From positions 62,001 to 126,000 of the forward strand of contig CBDBND010000018.1 in NCBI GenBank assembly GCA_965207985.1: DNA of 64,000 nucleotides, written 5' to 3'. Below are positions 51,753-61,265 of the stretch, piece after piece. The translations under genes were made by a program, and so were the position numbers. The DNA comes from CBDBND01 sp965207985. GTDB lineage: Bacteria > Pseudomonadota > Alphaproteobacteria > Rhodospirillales > Rhodospirillaceae. Every line of letters begins with the position of its first letter. The first letter of the stretch is position 1. The notes beneath the pieces are model-generated. The model was given only the letters and a program-made list of their open reading frames with translations. It was not told where the DNA came from and made no database searches.

Positions 51753-52715
51753 ATGAGTCACTCTGCCCTGACCTCGCCAGCTTGCATGACCTATGCCTGT
51801 TCGGACCCTCAACACATGGCGGCGTTGTTGCTGGACGTTTATGGTTGGGAAACCCTGTGCGAAGGCGTCATCGACACTCACCTGGAATCGCTCTGGGGCA
51901 TCGCACCCGGCAGCGCCGGTGGGTCTTTTGCCGTCCTCCGCTCTCCCGGATCCGACAGGGGCATGATTCGGGTTGTCGCTGGACAAGACCGCAAACACCC
52001 CACACCCATGGGCATCCGTTGGAGCGGTATCGAGTTCGTGGTCATGGAGGATATAGAAGGATTCCACGACAAACTCGTAGCGCACCCGGATTTTGTCGTC
52101 GGCCGGCCACCGAAGACCATCGACCTCACTGACGCCGGGGCAAACGTACATACCTATTTCTATGTCTACCCGCCCGGCGGCACCTATTTCGTGATGACCA
52201 TGGCAAAAACCAAAGCCCGGGATTACGACTTTCCGTCCTCCCCCAACCCGGTTGGACATATCTTCGATGTTCATCTGGACGTCGTCAAAGACGGCCCCAG
52301 CCGGGGTTTTTATGAGGACACCCTGGGTCTCATCGCTGTTTTCGACGAAGACATCACTGAAGGACTGTTCTACGAGACCTGGGATATACCGCCGGATTCG
52401 CCGGCCAATCTGACGGTCTTCAAGGGTGACGCACCGAAATACGGTCTGGACGGTATCGAAATGCGAACTTTCGAACGAAAGGTTATGGATCCGCTTCCCG
52501 CAGTCGCAGACAAATTCGATCCCGGGTGTTGTATGGCAACCTACTCTTGCACCGATATCGATGCCGTGTTCCGTTCAGTGTCCGAAAGCAACCTTGCGAC
52601 CGTACTCTCCGAGCCACAAGCTGTCCGTGCCGAACCTTACGCCGGCGCCAAGGCTTTTACCTTCCTCGGCCCTGCAAAGGAACGCATGGAAATCTGCGAG
52701 AAGTTGTGGGGATAG
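51753..52715 (+). CDS. Two-domain VOC (glyoxalase/dioxygenase-fold) protein
   Basis: A 320-residue protein with two vicinal-oxygen-chelate modules. The first (CSDPQHMAALLLDVYGWETLCEG) and second (HIFDVHLDVVKDGPSRGFYEDTLGLIAVFDE) each begin with the beta-alpha pattern of the fold; His and Glu residues in HLD and METF positions could bind a metal. KERMEICEKLWG is the C-terminus. It has no signal peptide. It lies between the MFS transporter and the flavoprotein (12 bp gap), all on the plus strand, suggesting a small catabolic operon. It may be a lyase, isomerase or extradiol-type enzyme. Confidence 0.85.
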   Translation: MSHSALTSPACMTYACSDPQHMAALLLDVYGWETLCEGVIDTHLESLWGIAPGSAGGSFAVLRSPGSDRGMIRVVAGQDRKHPTPMGIRWSGIEFVVMEDIEGFHDKLVAHPDFVVGRPPKTIDLTDAGANVHTYFYVYPPGGTYFVMTMAKTKARDYDFPSSPNPVGHIFDVHLDVVKDGPSRGFYEDTLGLIAVFDEDITEGLFYETWDIPPDSPANLTVFKGDAPKYGLDGIEMRTFERKVMDPLPAVADKFDPGCCMATYSCTDIDAVFRSVSESNLATVLSEPQAVRAEPYAGAKAFTFLGPAKERMEICEKLWG

Positions 52716-52727
52716 AACGCGCAGAAC

Positions 52728-54161
52728 ATGGACTTTGAGACGGTGGAATGGGATTACGTCATCATCGGCGCAGGGACCGCGGGACTGCCGGCAGCCATCT
52801 TTGCCTCCCGCCGCGGAGCCCGGGTGCTGCTCATTGACGCAGCGGACTCCGTGGGCGGCACGATGCATCTCGCCATGGGTCAGATCAGTGCCGGCGGAAC
52901 CATCCTGCAAGAAGCCAAAGGCATCGTCGACAGCCCAGACAAACACTACGACGACGTCATGCGCATGACGGAGGGCTTGGCGGACGAAAATGTGGTCCGC
53001 CAAACCGTCGATAACGCGCCGGACACCATCAACTGGCTTTTGAGAGGCGGGCTGATCCCTCTCGACGACCATCCGGTCACCGGGTCCAGTCCGGGCCGGG
53101 AGTGTTACCGCACCCCCCGTTACCTTTGGGGTGCGAATGCCGGTCGAGATATTCTGGCGGTGGTTGTCAAAGAGCTTCAGCCGGAACTGGGCAGTGGCCG
53201 TGTGGTGACACAGCTTAGTTCGCCAGTGACTGAACTCATTGTTTCCGATAGAGGTGACATTGCCGGCGTGCGGGCGCAGACACCCGATGGAGAACAGGTC
53301 TTCCGTGGACGCCACGTTCTGATCACCACAGGTGGCTACGCTGGCAATCCGGAGTTTTTCCAAGACCTCATTGGGCAGCCCACCTATACGACCGGGACTT
53401 ATCCGACCAATTTAGGCAAAGGTCTCGAACTGGCATTGTCGGTCGGCGGTACGTTGCGTGGACGTGAACTGCATCGCTCGGGCACAGGTTCGATCCTGGA
53501 CGCAGCCAGTTATCCCACAAGGATCTTTGACCGGTTTGAGACCGTGCCGCAAATAAGGCCGCCTTGGGAGATCTGGGTCAATAATGACGGCTGCCGTTTC
53601 ATGCGGGAAGACGAACCCCTCCAGGAAACCCATGCCACTGTCATCGCAGAACAGGACAAGTTCCGATACGCCATCGTTTTTGACTCGGATATCTTTGAGT
53701 CTTCTCCGCCTGGCATTCCGGGTTGGTCGCGGGAACAGATGCGCACGCAATTCAACACCCAGCCCATGTTCCATATGGCGGAGTCCCTCGATCAATTGGC
53801 TGAGATGGCCGGGGTCAATGCGTCAGGACTGAGGCAGTCCGTTCGTGACTACAATAGGAGCGTTGAAACGGGCTCTGATGACTTTGGCCGCACCCACTTC
53901 CCCAGAAAGATCGTTGAGGCGCCCTTCTACGCCATCATCCATCACGGCCATTCGGTAACGTCGTCGATAGGGATCATCGTTGATGATGATTTCCGCGTGG
54001 TGCGTGAAAGCGGCGAACCGATCAAAAACCTTTATGCTGCTGGCGAAGTGCTCGGCAGCGGCGTCAGCCTTGGTGCGGTGTTTGCTCCAGGCATGATGCT
54101 AACCCCGGCTCTTACCATCGGCCGTGAACTGGGCCGCAAATTGCCGATACGGTCTGCTTAA
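52728..54161 (+). CDS. FAD-dependent oxidoreductase, fumarate reductase/ketosteroid dehydrogenase type (paralog)
   Basis: A 477-residue FAD_binding_2 flavoprotein, paralogous to 15651-17183. The FAD motif is IIGAGTAGLPAAIFASRRG, and SVGGTMHLAMGQISAGGT matches GAVGGTLRLAPAQMSAADT in the paralog. The C-terminal motif KNLYAAGEVLGSGVSLGAVF is followed by APGMMLTPALTIGRELG. It is cytoplasmic and follows the VOC gene by 12 bp. The recurrent combination of this flavoprotein with a transporter or binding protein suggests that both work on the same class of enone-like substrate. Confidence 0.88.
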   Translation: MDFETVEWDYVIIGAGTAGLPAAIFASRRGARVLLIDAADSVGGTMHLAMGQISAGGTILQEAKGIVDSPDKHYDDVMRMTEGLADENVVRQTVDNAPDTINWLLRGGLIPLDDHPVTGSSPGRECYRTPRYLWGANAGRDILAVVVKELQPELGSGRVVTQLSSPVTELIVSDRGDIAGVRAQTPDGEQVFRGRHVLITTGGYAGNPEFFQDLIGQPTYTTGTYPTNLGKGLELALSVGGTLRGRELHRSGTGSILDAASYPTRIFDRFETVPQIRPPWEIWVNNDGCRFMREDEPLQETHATVIAEQDKFRYAIVFDSDIFESSPPGIPGWSREQMRTQFNTQPMFHMAESLDQLAEMAGVNASGLRQSVRDYNRSVETGSDDFGRTHFPRKIVEAPFYAIIHHGHSVTSSIGIIVDDDFRVVRESGEPIKNLYAAGEVLGSGVSLGAVFAPGMMLTPALTIGRELGRKLPIRSA

Positions 54162-54523
54162 AGGCTCTTTGAAGATTGTTCTGTGTAAGTGGTTGCGGGG
54201 GCTCGCAACCAACGTTGTCTTCGCTTAGATGAGGCGTGGTTGTAAATTCCTACAACTTTTTTAGGCGCATTATTGCTGCATTTGGCCTTCCTTACCAAAA
54301 CCAAATGTACGCCTGTTCGCTCTTCATCATGAAGTTCTGCGGATAGGGTTTCCGAGAGGGACAGGGCTCAAAAGGCGAAGCCGTTCCCAAAAAGCCGCCG
54401 TCCAAAAAGCCGCGGTTGCCACACGACTCCCCTCCCCATAATATCCCAGTTGGAATTGGATGATTTCATAGTCAGTTTCGCAAGGTTTTTTGAAGTGTCC
54501 TGCTACTTGAGCGAGTTATAGTA
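54162..54523. other. Intergenic region with dispersed repeats
   Basis: It contains copy 3 of the hairpin repeat (54190-54244) and the associated CATCATGAAG repeat (54325-54365). I saw no gene, and promoter boxes for the downstream lipoprotein gene are not clear. Confidence 0.5.
54190..54244. repeat. Dispersed hairpin repeat, copy 3
   Basis: TGGTTGCGGGGGCTCGCAACCA is a perfect-arm hairpin, followed by ACGTTGTCTTCGCTTAGATGAGG and GTGGTTGTAA. The order of elements agrees with copies 1 and 2. About 80 bp further the second repeat family (CATCATGAAG...GCGGATAGGGTTT, 54325-54365) follows, as it does after copy 1. Confidence 0.65.
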
Positions 54524-55057
54524 ATGCGAGTTTGTTTTACCGCTTTCCTTTTTCTCATTGTTTCGGCCTGTGCTAACGGCTCAGGTGAGTCTGTCGTCTC
54601 TGAGGCCGACCTCACGCAACTCTCTCTCACAAACCCGCAAAACGCTAACGGGCGGGTGCTTACCGGCGGACAGCCATCGCCGGAAGACCTTGCCGCACTG
54701 AAAGAGATGGGCTTCGGCACCATCATCAGCCTGCGCACGGAGGGCGAAGACGTCGGTTACGACCAGGCAGCGGCGGTGGACGCCCTGGGCATGACTTTCG
54801 TCAATATTCCGGTCAGCACTGGTAGCCGGCTCAATGCCAACACGGCGCTGCTTCTCCGTGCCGCCATCAACCAGACCACCGCGCCGGTGCTGGTCCATTG
54901 CGGTAGTGGCAACCGGGTCGGCGCTATTCATGCCCTCGGCGCCCGCTATCTGGACGGCAAATCCATCAGCGAGGCCCTTGCGGTTGGCCGGTCCACAGGC
55001 CTGACCCGCTTAGAACCCACGGTGCGGGAACTTCTTGAGAGCGGTGGCGGGCAGTAA
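54524..55057 (+). CDS. Phosphatase-like lipoprotein (DUF442/BLH type)
   Basis: A 177-residue protein with a lipoprotein signal (FLFLIVSACANG; the Cys follows SA). The mature domain looks like the dual-specificity-phosphatase-type DUF442/beta-lactamase hydrolase-like fold: RVLTGGQPSPEDLAALKEMGFGTIISLR, then the catalytic loop VLVHCGSGNRVGAIHAL with Cys and Arg spaced by four residues, as in that group. It is likely a membrane-anchored periplasmic phosphatase-like or sulfur-related enzyme. It stands alone, flanked by repeats and a short ORF. Confidence 0.85.
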   Translation: MRVCFTAFLFLIVSACANGSGESVVSEADLTQLSLTNPQNANGRVLTGGQPSPEDLAALKEMGFGTIISLRTEGEDVGYDQAAAVDALGMTFVNIPVSTGSRLNANTALLLRAAINQTTAPVLVHCGSGNRVGAIHALGARYLDGKSISEALAVGRSTGLTRLEPTVRELLESGGGQ

Positions 55058-55108
55058 AGCCCCACGATGGCATTGTCAGACATAAAAGCATCACCTTGAC
55101 ACATTGCG

Positions 55109-55267
55109 ATGCCGTTGGGTGGGGACATCCGTACCATCAAGTTGGGCCTAGATTTTGCGGAATACACGAAATGGAAAGACCTGCAAATCATCCCTATTGA
55201 GCACGTTGTTGACGAGATCAGCAACAGATCTGGATACGGTGTCTTCAAGTATCTGGAAAAAAGCTAG
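55109..55267 (+). CDS. Short ORF of unknown function
   Basis: A 52-codon frame, MPLGGDIRTIKLGLDF...GYGVFKYLEKS. It is not preceded by a clear ribosome site. The amino-acid composition looks protein-like, with a possible helix (IEHVVDEISNRSG), but I recognise no family. It may be the C-terminus of a larger lost gene. Confidence 0.3.
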   Translation: MPLGGDIRTIKLGLDFAEYTKWKDLQIIPIEHVVDEISNRSGYGVFKYLEKS

Positions 55268-55313
55268 AGCGGGGAAATTCATGTAAGGAACAATAGCCCG
55301 CCCCAAATGCGTG

Positions 55314-55634
55314 TCAGTTTCCGGGTGGCCGATACGTTACGTTCCTTTTGACCGCGCCGTCTATGGTCTCCGGTGAAACCAATACGGTAGAGGATACGTT
55401 CAGAGCGCCGGCGGCACTGACGAACAGGGAAAGCGCGGCTGCCGCTTCCTCATCCGGCAGATCAGCGATTATAAGAAGATCGTGGTTTCCGAAGGCGTAA
55501 TAGAAACTCTCAAGGGTACCGCCCAACCCTTCCACGGTTTGCTTGAGAGCGTCCCGGCGCCGGGTGCCGCCCTCTTTGAGCAAACCCCTAGCGCCTTCCC
55601 GGGTGTAGCTTGTCTGAAACAGATACTTGGCCAT
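55314..55634 (-). CDS. GYD-domain protein
   Basis: A 106-residue protein starting at the ATG at 55634 (MAKYLFQTSYTREGARGLL). It has the GYD-domain pattern, with GGTLESFYYAFGNHDLLIIADLPDEEAAAALSL in the middle. The fold is a ferredoxin-like alpha/beta plait that forms dimers. It has no signal peptide. It is known from many catabolic clusters without a fixed function. It is flanked by a COX15 remnant and a short ORF. Confidence 0.87.
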   Translation of the reverse strand: MAKYLFQTSYTREGARGLLKEGGTRRRDALKQTVEGLGGTLESFYYAFGNHDLLIIADLPDEEAAAALSLFVSAAGALNVSSTVLVSPETIDGAVKRNVTYRPPGN

Positions 55635-55869
55635 CTCTCTTAACTTCTCCAACTTCTGGGTTCACTTTTCAAATTTTGCTCCACTGATGGTGGTTGCTTG
55701 CAGCTTTGCGGTCAAGACCGGTCACACACCAGAGCTTGTGATCTCCGATCATTTTTTCGGGCGATACGATGGTCCGGCCCTGAAGAAAGGTCCGGTCGAA
55801 CCAAACGATCACCTAGTTCCCAAGATCATGCTGGAGGTAACGGAGAGATCACTCATGTCGCCTTAAATC

Positions 55870-56349
55870 CTATGCGGCATCCAGAGCCGGAGTGGATGCG
55901 CGGATTTCATCCGCTTGCCCGGCGGGATGCATCATCCTTGCCATGATGACGGCAAGAGTAAAGACGATCAGCGCCCCTGTTTGGTGGGCCGGCGCCAGAG
56001 CCAGCGGCACAACGAAAAGCAATGCTGCGACACCAAGCCCGGTTTGAATGACCAGCATGGCCAGTAGCGCATTTTCTGTGTTGCGGACGGCTTGTGCACG
56101 CTGTCCAGTTCGAATGCGCCACCAGATTCAGTCAACAAAGCACACCATAAGAATGCCCAGGACACGGTGATTGAACTGAACGGTAATCACGTTCCCAAAC
56201 CAGTTCAATTGCCAGGGAGAAATGGAATGGACGCCTCCCACCCCTGATGCTGGAAGTCCGAAGGAGGGTGGTGGACCCTCACGGGCCGACGGCATCAATG
56301 TGCCAATGGGGAAGATCAAGGTCTTCACAGGCAAACCGGAGGGTCCGAG
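55870..56349 (-). pseudogene. Heme A synthase (COX15/CtaA) C-terminal remnant
   Basis: On the minus strand the sequence enters at about 56349 with KTLIFPIGTLMPSA, then PWQLNWFGNVITVQFNHRVLGILMV, the conserved loop and His of COX15-type heme A synthase. After an in-frame TGA at about 56128, it continues as ENALLAMLVIQTGLGVAALLF and PLALAPAHQTGALIVFTLAV, again COX15-like with the last heme-binding His. The N-terminal half is missing, replaced by the IS110-type fragment at 56350. The fragment cannot make an active enzyme. Confidence 0.82.
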
Positions 56350-56493
56350 ATGAAGACTAACAGAACTGTCGTCGGCGTGGATACGGCGAAGCGTGTGTTC
56401 CAGTTGCACTGGATCGATATGGAGAGCGGCGAGATCGTGGATCTGAAACTGACGCGGGCGAAGTTCCTCGAACGGCATTGTCAGACTAACTAG
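56350..56493 (+). pseudogene. IS110-family transposase N-terminal fragment
   Basis: Forty-seven codons, MKTNRTVVGVDTAKRVFQLHWID..., with the first Asp of the DEDD domain and the VGVDTAKxVFQLH signature of IS110 transposases. The frame ends at TAG (56491) where the IS6-type sequence starts (GGCATTGTCAGACT at 56476). Only the first tenth of the gene remains. Confidence 0.82.
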
Positions 56494-57406
56494 CGTTGAG
56501 TAGAAGAAGCCGTAATTCGCACAATTTCAGGCAGCAAGTTGCTGCCACTCGACGAGGGCAGCGGCTCGAGCTCGTTTGAAAATATCGCGGCGGTGGAGAT
56601 GACGTTGGTGGTTGATGTGGTTGTAGATCAAGGCGTGGACAGAGGTAAACGTCTGCAGGGTCTTGATGTCTCTGAACCGCGCCATCGCCCCTTCCCGTCG
56701 TCGGAAGGGCTGGTGTGAATTTTCGGCTCTATTGTTGAGTCAACGCTTGATCTCTTGGCGGCTCTCGTTGCCGATCACTTTCATCGCAGCCCTGTATGAC
56801 TTTAGCCTGTCCGTAACGATCGTGGCCGGCCGACCATAACGCTTCATCGCACGTCTAAGGAACTCAAGCGCAGCCCTGTGATCCCGCCGTTTCGTGGCAT
56901 AGACCTCAAGAACTTCGCCTTCATGATCAACGGCCCGCCAGGCCGCAATCTGGGCGTAAATCTTCTTATTGAGGTTGGAGACCGTCCCAGGGCTTACCCG
57001 CGTACCCCACAAGGCTTCGGTGATGTCCTCCACCCGCCGGACAGACACACCGGCAAGGTACATCTCCATCAGGGCTTCCTCGACCGAAGCCTCGCGCCGC
57101 CGGTAGCGCTCGATAATGGCCGTCTCGAACGTCTGGCGGCGCAGCTTCGGGACTTTCAGGGTCACCTCGCCCGCCTTGGTGTGAAGCTTCCTCTCGTAGC
57201 TCCCGGCCCGGGTGTCCCGGAGGGCCTCCGTGCGCTCGTAGCGTTCCGCATTGCACAGCCGGTCCGCCTCGGCGTCCACGTAGCGCCTCCAGCGCAATCT
57301 TCGACTTGAACTCAGGCGTGAACTTCGGTCGCTTCGTCATCTCGTATTCCTCCGTAACCGGTGGAATACACCTTAAACAACTGTCCGATTTTCCGGGACC
57401 ACCTCA
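56475..57406 (-). mobile_element. Mosaic of IS6, IS256 and IS3 fragments
   Basis: From left to right: an IS6-type end with a transposase C-terminus (56475 to about 56940), the N-terminal half of an IS256-type transposase (about 56941-57275), and the right end of the same IS3-type element that is complete at 13382-14717 (57276-57406, ending in GGACCACCTCA). All lie in the same orientation, so the boundaries could have formed by repeated insertion and deletion or by recombination in the IS-rich region. Confidence 0.85.
56740..57297 (-). pseudogene. Chimeric transposase fragment (IS256 N-terminus joined to IS6 C-terminus)
   Basis: A 185-codon frame with two origins. The first part (MRWRRYVDAEADRLCNAERYERTE, KAGEVTLKVPKLR, SVEEALMEMYLAGVSVRRVEDITEALWG) is IS256/Mutator-type. 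After IAAW, it changes to AVDHEGEVLEVYATKRRDHRAALEFLRR and RYGRPATIVTDRLKSYRAAMK, which belongs to IS6-type DDE transposases. The fusion point is at about 56938-56946, with the Trp codon shared. The IS6 part then hits TGA in place of the conserved Trp before LNNRAENSHQPFRRRE. It is unlikely to be active. Confidence 0.82.
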
Positions 57407-57495
57407 CTCTCACTTTGTTATTTGCATGGGGGAGGTTATCATCTCGGCGATGAGGCCACCCTCAAAGCCGAACCAGCCACTTTTTCAGCAGCCTG

Positions 57496-59839
57496 CTAGT
57501 AGCTGTAGCTGATGTTTATCCCGAAATGACGTCCGCGGCTCAAGTTAGCCAACTGAGCATACGGGAACGAGAATGTCTGGTTGGTGTTGGCAAAGAAGGT
57601 GAAGCGCCGCAAGTCACGGAACCGGAATGAACCAGCAAGAGTGCGGTCATCAAGGATGTTGTTGACATAGGCCGTCAACTTCGAGCGTTCGTCTTCGATG
57701 CCAATACGGGCATTCCACTTAAATTCCCAACCCAGGTAAGACAAGTTGTAGATTTCAGACCAACGCTTGCCTGTCATATTCATGTCTGTGCGGAAAAATA
57801 CACCCCAGTCGTTAAACACTTCTGGCGTTGCGTAGTCAGCGGAAACCTGAATCTGCCAGTCCGGATACCGGTAGGGCTCGTTGCCCGCGAGATCTGCATC
57901 AACACCCAGTTGTGGACCGAAGGTGCCTTCAACAAAGAACTTGTACTCGGGGTCCGCGTAAGCGACGGAACCAGTGAATGAAAGGTCCTCTGTAGCAATG
58001 TAAGTGCTTTCAAGCTCGAGCCCATACACCTCTGTAGCACCAGCGTTGGTCGAGATGGTTGAGTCTTGACCTTGGGCATCGAGGAAGGTCTGGCGAATTT
58101 GCTGGTTGGTCCAGTCGATGTAGTAAACGGCAGCGTTTAGAAGCAAACGGCCATCCATCCACAAAGTCTTGGCACCCAACTCATAGTTCCAAGCCGTTTC
58201 CTCCAAAACGTCAGGTGACACACCAAGGTTTGCAGCGACAACAGCGTTGTTGAAGAAACCAGGCTTGTTGCCTCGGGAAACGACGCCATAGAGGGTCACG
58301 TCATCATTGGGCTTATAGTCAACAATGAAACGCGGCAGGAAGCGCTTGAAGCTCGCCGTATCAAAAGCGAACTCAGCGAAGTCTTCATTGGAGTTGTTAC
58401 CCGGCACTTCCGCCAACGTTTGCGGCTCAAACTCTGCCGTGGATTCACGAACGTTGTCTTGCTGCCACCTGGCATCAAATCCAAGCGCGAACTGATCTGT
58501 TACATTGTACGTGACACTGCCAAATATCGAGTAGTTGTCGATGTGACGGGAGGACCCGACCTGACCAAATGGACGAGCAGGTGTCAGACGGAGGTTACGT
58601 CCTAAAATATCGTGCTCGTAGTAAGATGCGTACGAACAGCGACATGGTATCGGTCGTTGGCGCTGTAATTTTGGCTTGGATGCTCTTGTCCTGGAATTCG
58701 TTAGTCGCACGGTTGGCTTCAAGCTGCCCGACGGAACCAAAGAACAAGCCGTCGAATCCGCCAAGGCCGTTGGCTACACCAAAGCTGTCGTCCCAACTGG
58801 CGTCCTGAATATTTTCGTCACTCTGCTTGTTGATGCCGCCACGAAGTTCGAAAGCCCAGTCGTTGCTGGTCACGTAATCAATTTCAGCCGTATAACGCTC
58901 AGTGATACGGAATTGCCCGACTTCCATGCCAAACCGTTCCGCCACGCGTTGGTTGTTTTGTTCGACTGTCTTGATGTTGGTCGGAAGTTTTCCGCAAATG
59001 TAACCCAGCGGTGGGTTGTTGCTGTAGAACAAGCAATTGTCGAGCGTTTCCGGGAGACTTGTCGTCGCAGGCGGCCCGTCATCGTCCTCGGCATAGGAAC
59101 CAAACACAGTAACCACCAGGTTTTCCGTGGGCTCCCAGAGTAACTTGCCGGAAATGGCCTTGGTTTCTTCGTCACCGATGGTGGCATTGTTCTCAAACGT
59201 CGCGACGTTGTTCCATTCCCCGCCAAACTCATAGTAACGGGCACTCAACATACCTTTTACCTTGCTGGAACCGAATAAGGGGCCGGATACGGTGACTGCC
59301 GTGTCGTACCGGTGGTGTTCCCCGATATCGATATCTACATCAACTTCAACTTCGTCACCGGGTGTTTTTGTAATGAAATTCACGGCGCCGCCGAAAGTGG
59401 CACGGCCGAACAGAGCTGACTGCGGTCCTTTTAGGACTTCAACCCGCTCAATGTTGTTAAAGCCAAACGTTGCCGCTGTGCCGAGCACGAAATGACCATC
59501 GACAAAGACCGACGAGTTTTGACGGTCGATCTGGCCGGTGTTGACGACCAGGCCCCGGAAGTAGGGATTTGAGGTGCGTGCACCGACGGTTTCCGTATAA
59601 AAACCTGGCGTATAGTCGGATAAATCCACAATGTTATCGACACCGCGGTCGAGAATGTCGTCGTTGGTCAGAGCGGTCACCGTCAACGGCATTTGCTGCA
59701 GGTTTTCTTCGCGTTTACGCGATGTCACGATGATTTCTTCGATGGCCAAGTCCTGAGCAAAGACGGGCGAAGCATCATAAGTCGTGGCGATCAGTGCTGC
59801 GCCAGCCACGGACGCAAGTAGTTTGGTCTTTCTGGTCAT
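57496..59839 (-). pseudogene. TonB-dependent receptor gene with frameshift
   Basis: The first part (ATG at 59839, preceded by GGGGGG) encodes a signal peptide (KLLASVAGAALIATTYDASPVFA), DLAIEEIIVTSRKREENLQQMPLTV and the plug domain (IERVEVLKGPQSALFGRATFGGAVNFITKTP). The frame is lost near 58620-58640, after ITAPTTDTMSLF, and barrel strands continue in the -1 frame (ASYYEHDILGRN...) to a C-terminus LSRGRHFGINISYSY. Repaired, it would be about 780 residues. It may be a real single-base indel or a sequencing error. It is paralogous to 61319-63799, with a near-identical signal region and leader. Confidence 0.87.
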
Positions 59840-60283
59840 TGAGACCCCCCATAATTCGGCAGCGGAAACCCCAAATAAACGTCCCCTGCCTTTCCACACA
59901 TTTTGCTGTGATACTGCTGCAACCCGCCGTCTAGAAGGGGAAACGCCGCCTAATGGTTCGTTTGTAAGGAGGTGTTACTTTCGCGCCACAATATATGGGG
60001 GAATCATAGAAAATCATCTTATGCATTCCTCAAAATACAGAACAAATATCTTATTTGTCTGTTCGAGGAAGAAGAATGTACGTTACCGTCGGTGGAAGGA
60101 TCAGGGTTCATTCCGCCAGAGTCGTCAGCCGGTCGTAGTGAATAAAATTGAGGCCAAGAACAAACCCCTCCACCCAGCTGGGCGCGTGCGAAACCCGTCA
60201 CGTTCAAATACAACAAAGAGTCAGTTTGAACCCGGCGGCACCAGTTCAGGCAATGAAATCAAGGCGCTTTTAGAGCAAACCTT
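59840..60283. other. Upstream region of the frameshifted receptor gene
   Basis: This 444-bp stretch should carry the promoter of the receptor gene. Its first 200 bp are related to the leader of the second receptor (63800-64000), including CCGCCTAGAAG, AAACG, GAGG[AT]xGTGTTAC and GGxGGAATCATAGAAA. Otherwise no gene or RNA was seen. Confidence 0.5.
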
Positions 60284-61198
60284 TCATATGTTTTGCCCTG
60301 CCCGTTTGGCGTCGACATATTTCCTAAACTCACCGTAAAACGTGCGCACCTCATCTTTCATGCTCATATCGGGCGGCAGTAAATAGTCAGGCGCATTCTT
60401 TTCCAAATAAGCGAGAATCTTCGGCGGCAGATCTTTAACGCCACCCATGATTTTTTTGCCGTGGTTCGAGATGACCAGTCCGCCGTCCCAGGCGCCCATC
60501 TCCATCCACGGCAGCCACTGCCGCACGGACGTATGCGTCGTTACGTTGGCGGCCTTGGTGATGTCAGGATTGTCTATATCGGCCCGCTTCACCCAGGAGT
60601 TATAGATACCGCCGCCTTGATAATAGTCACTGCCCACATAAGCCGGATACTCTTCCATCTTCAGAGGCGACTCACCAAACCACATCAGGTCATTGTAAAA
60701 GCACAAGTCTTCGCCCTGTTCGATGTAATCAAAGTGAAAGGGGCCGTTGGGACCATGGACATCATAGTGACGGCTCACGGACGCGTTTTGAATATGAAAG
60801 GTTTCGACGGTGCGCTCGATGTAAGGGTTGTACCACGTATCAATGATGTCGCCGGTCTCCGCATCCCGCCACCACATGCTTTCCCGTTGCAGGAAGGTGT
60901 AGCCAGTGTCGTCTTTGATGCACCGAGTCAGATTAACGGCTTCTGACTGCAAGAGAAGTTTGCTGCGCCGCCCGCTAATCATGCTCCAGACTTTTCCTGT
61001 CGCCCAGGCGACCGAGGCCTCACCGGAAATATCTGAGCGAGACTTAAGGTAGGCGTCTAAATTATCTTGAGGATCCTCAAGATCCAGACGGCGGTGTGCA
61101 GTTTGGGCTTGGGCTGCTCCTGAGGCCGCCACACTAGCCGCAGCAATACCAGCAAGAGCGCTGCGGCGTCCGAACGCATTAAGATCACTGGACATCAT
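60284..61198 (-). CDS. DUF1838-like exported protein
   Basis: A 304-residue protein with a Tat-like signal (GRRSALAGIAAASVAASGAAQA). LDLEDPQDNLDAYLKSRSDISG, the ESMWWRDAETGDIIDTWYNPYIERTVETF segment, and QWLPWMEMGAWDGG are typical of the proteins annotated as DUF1838. The WxPWMEMG segment is shared with 33747-34661. It lies between two TonB-dependent receptor genes, as the other copies do next to the first receptor. The function is unknown; I infer periplasmic handling of a compound imported by the receptor. Confidence 0.8.
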   Translation of the reverse strand: MMSSDLNAFGRRSALAGIAAASVAASGAAQAQTAHRRLDLEDPQDNLDAYLKSRSDISGEASVAWATGKVWSMISGRRSKLLLQSEAVNLTRCIKDDTGYTFLQRESMWWRDAETGDIIDTWYNPYIERTVETFHIQNASVSRHYDVHGPNGPFHFDYIEQGEDLCFYNDLMWFGESPLKMEEYPAYVGSDYYQGGGIYNSWVKRADIDNPDITKAANVTTHTSVRQWLPWMEMGAWDGGLVISNHGKKIMGGVKDLPPKILAYLEKNAPDYLLPPDMSMKDEVRTFYGEFRKYVDAKRAGQNI

Positions 61199-61265
61199 GT
61201 CTCTACTTCATACTTAGTGATTACAATTCTTGACCATACCAAGAGCTCATCTGAGTTTAAGACGA

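Noticed and set aside
59784..60338. Plus-strand frame upstream of the frameshifted receptor
   Set aside because: It starts inside the receptor's signal peptide on the opposite strand and resembles no protein.
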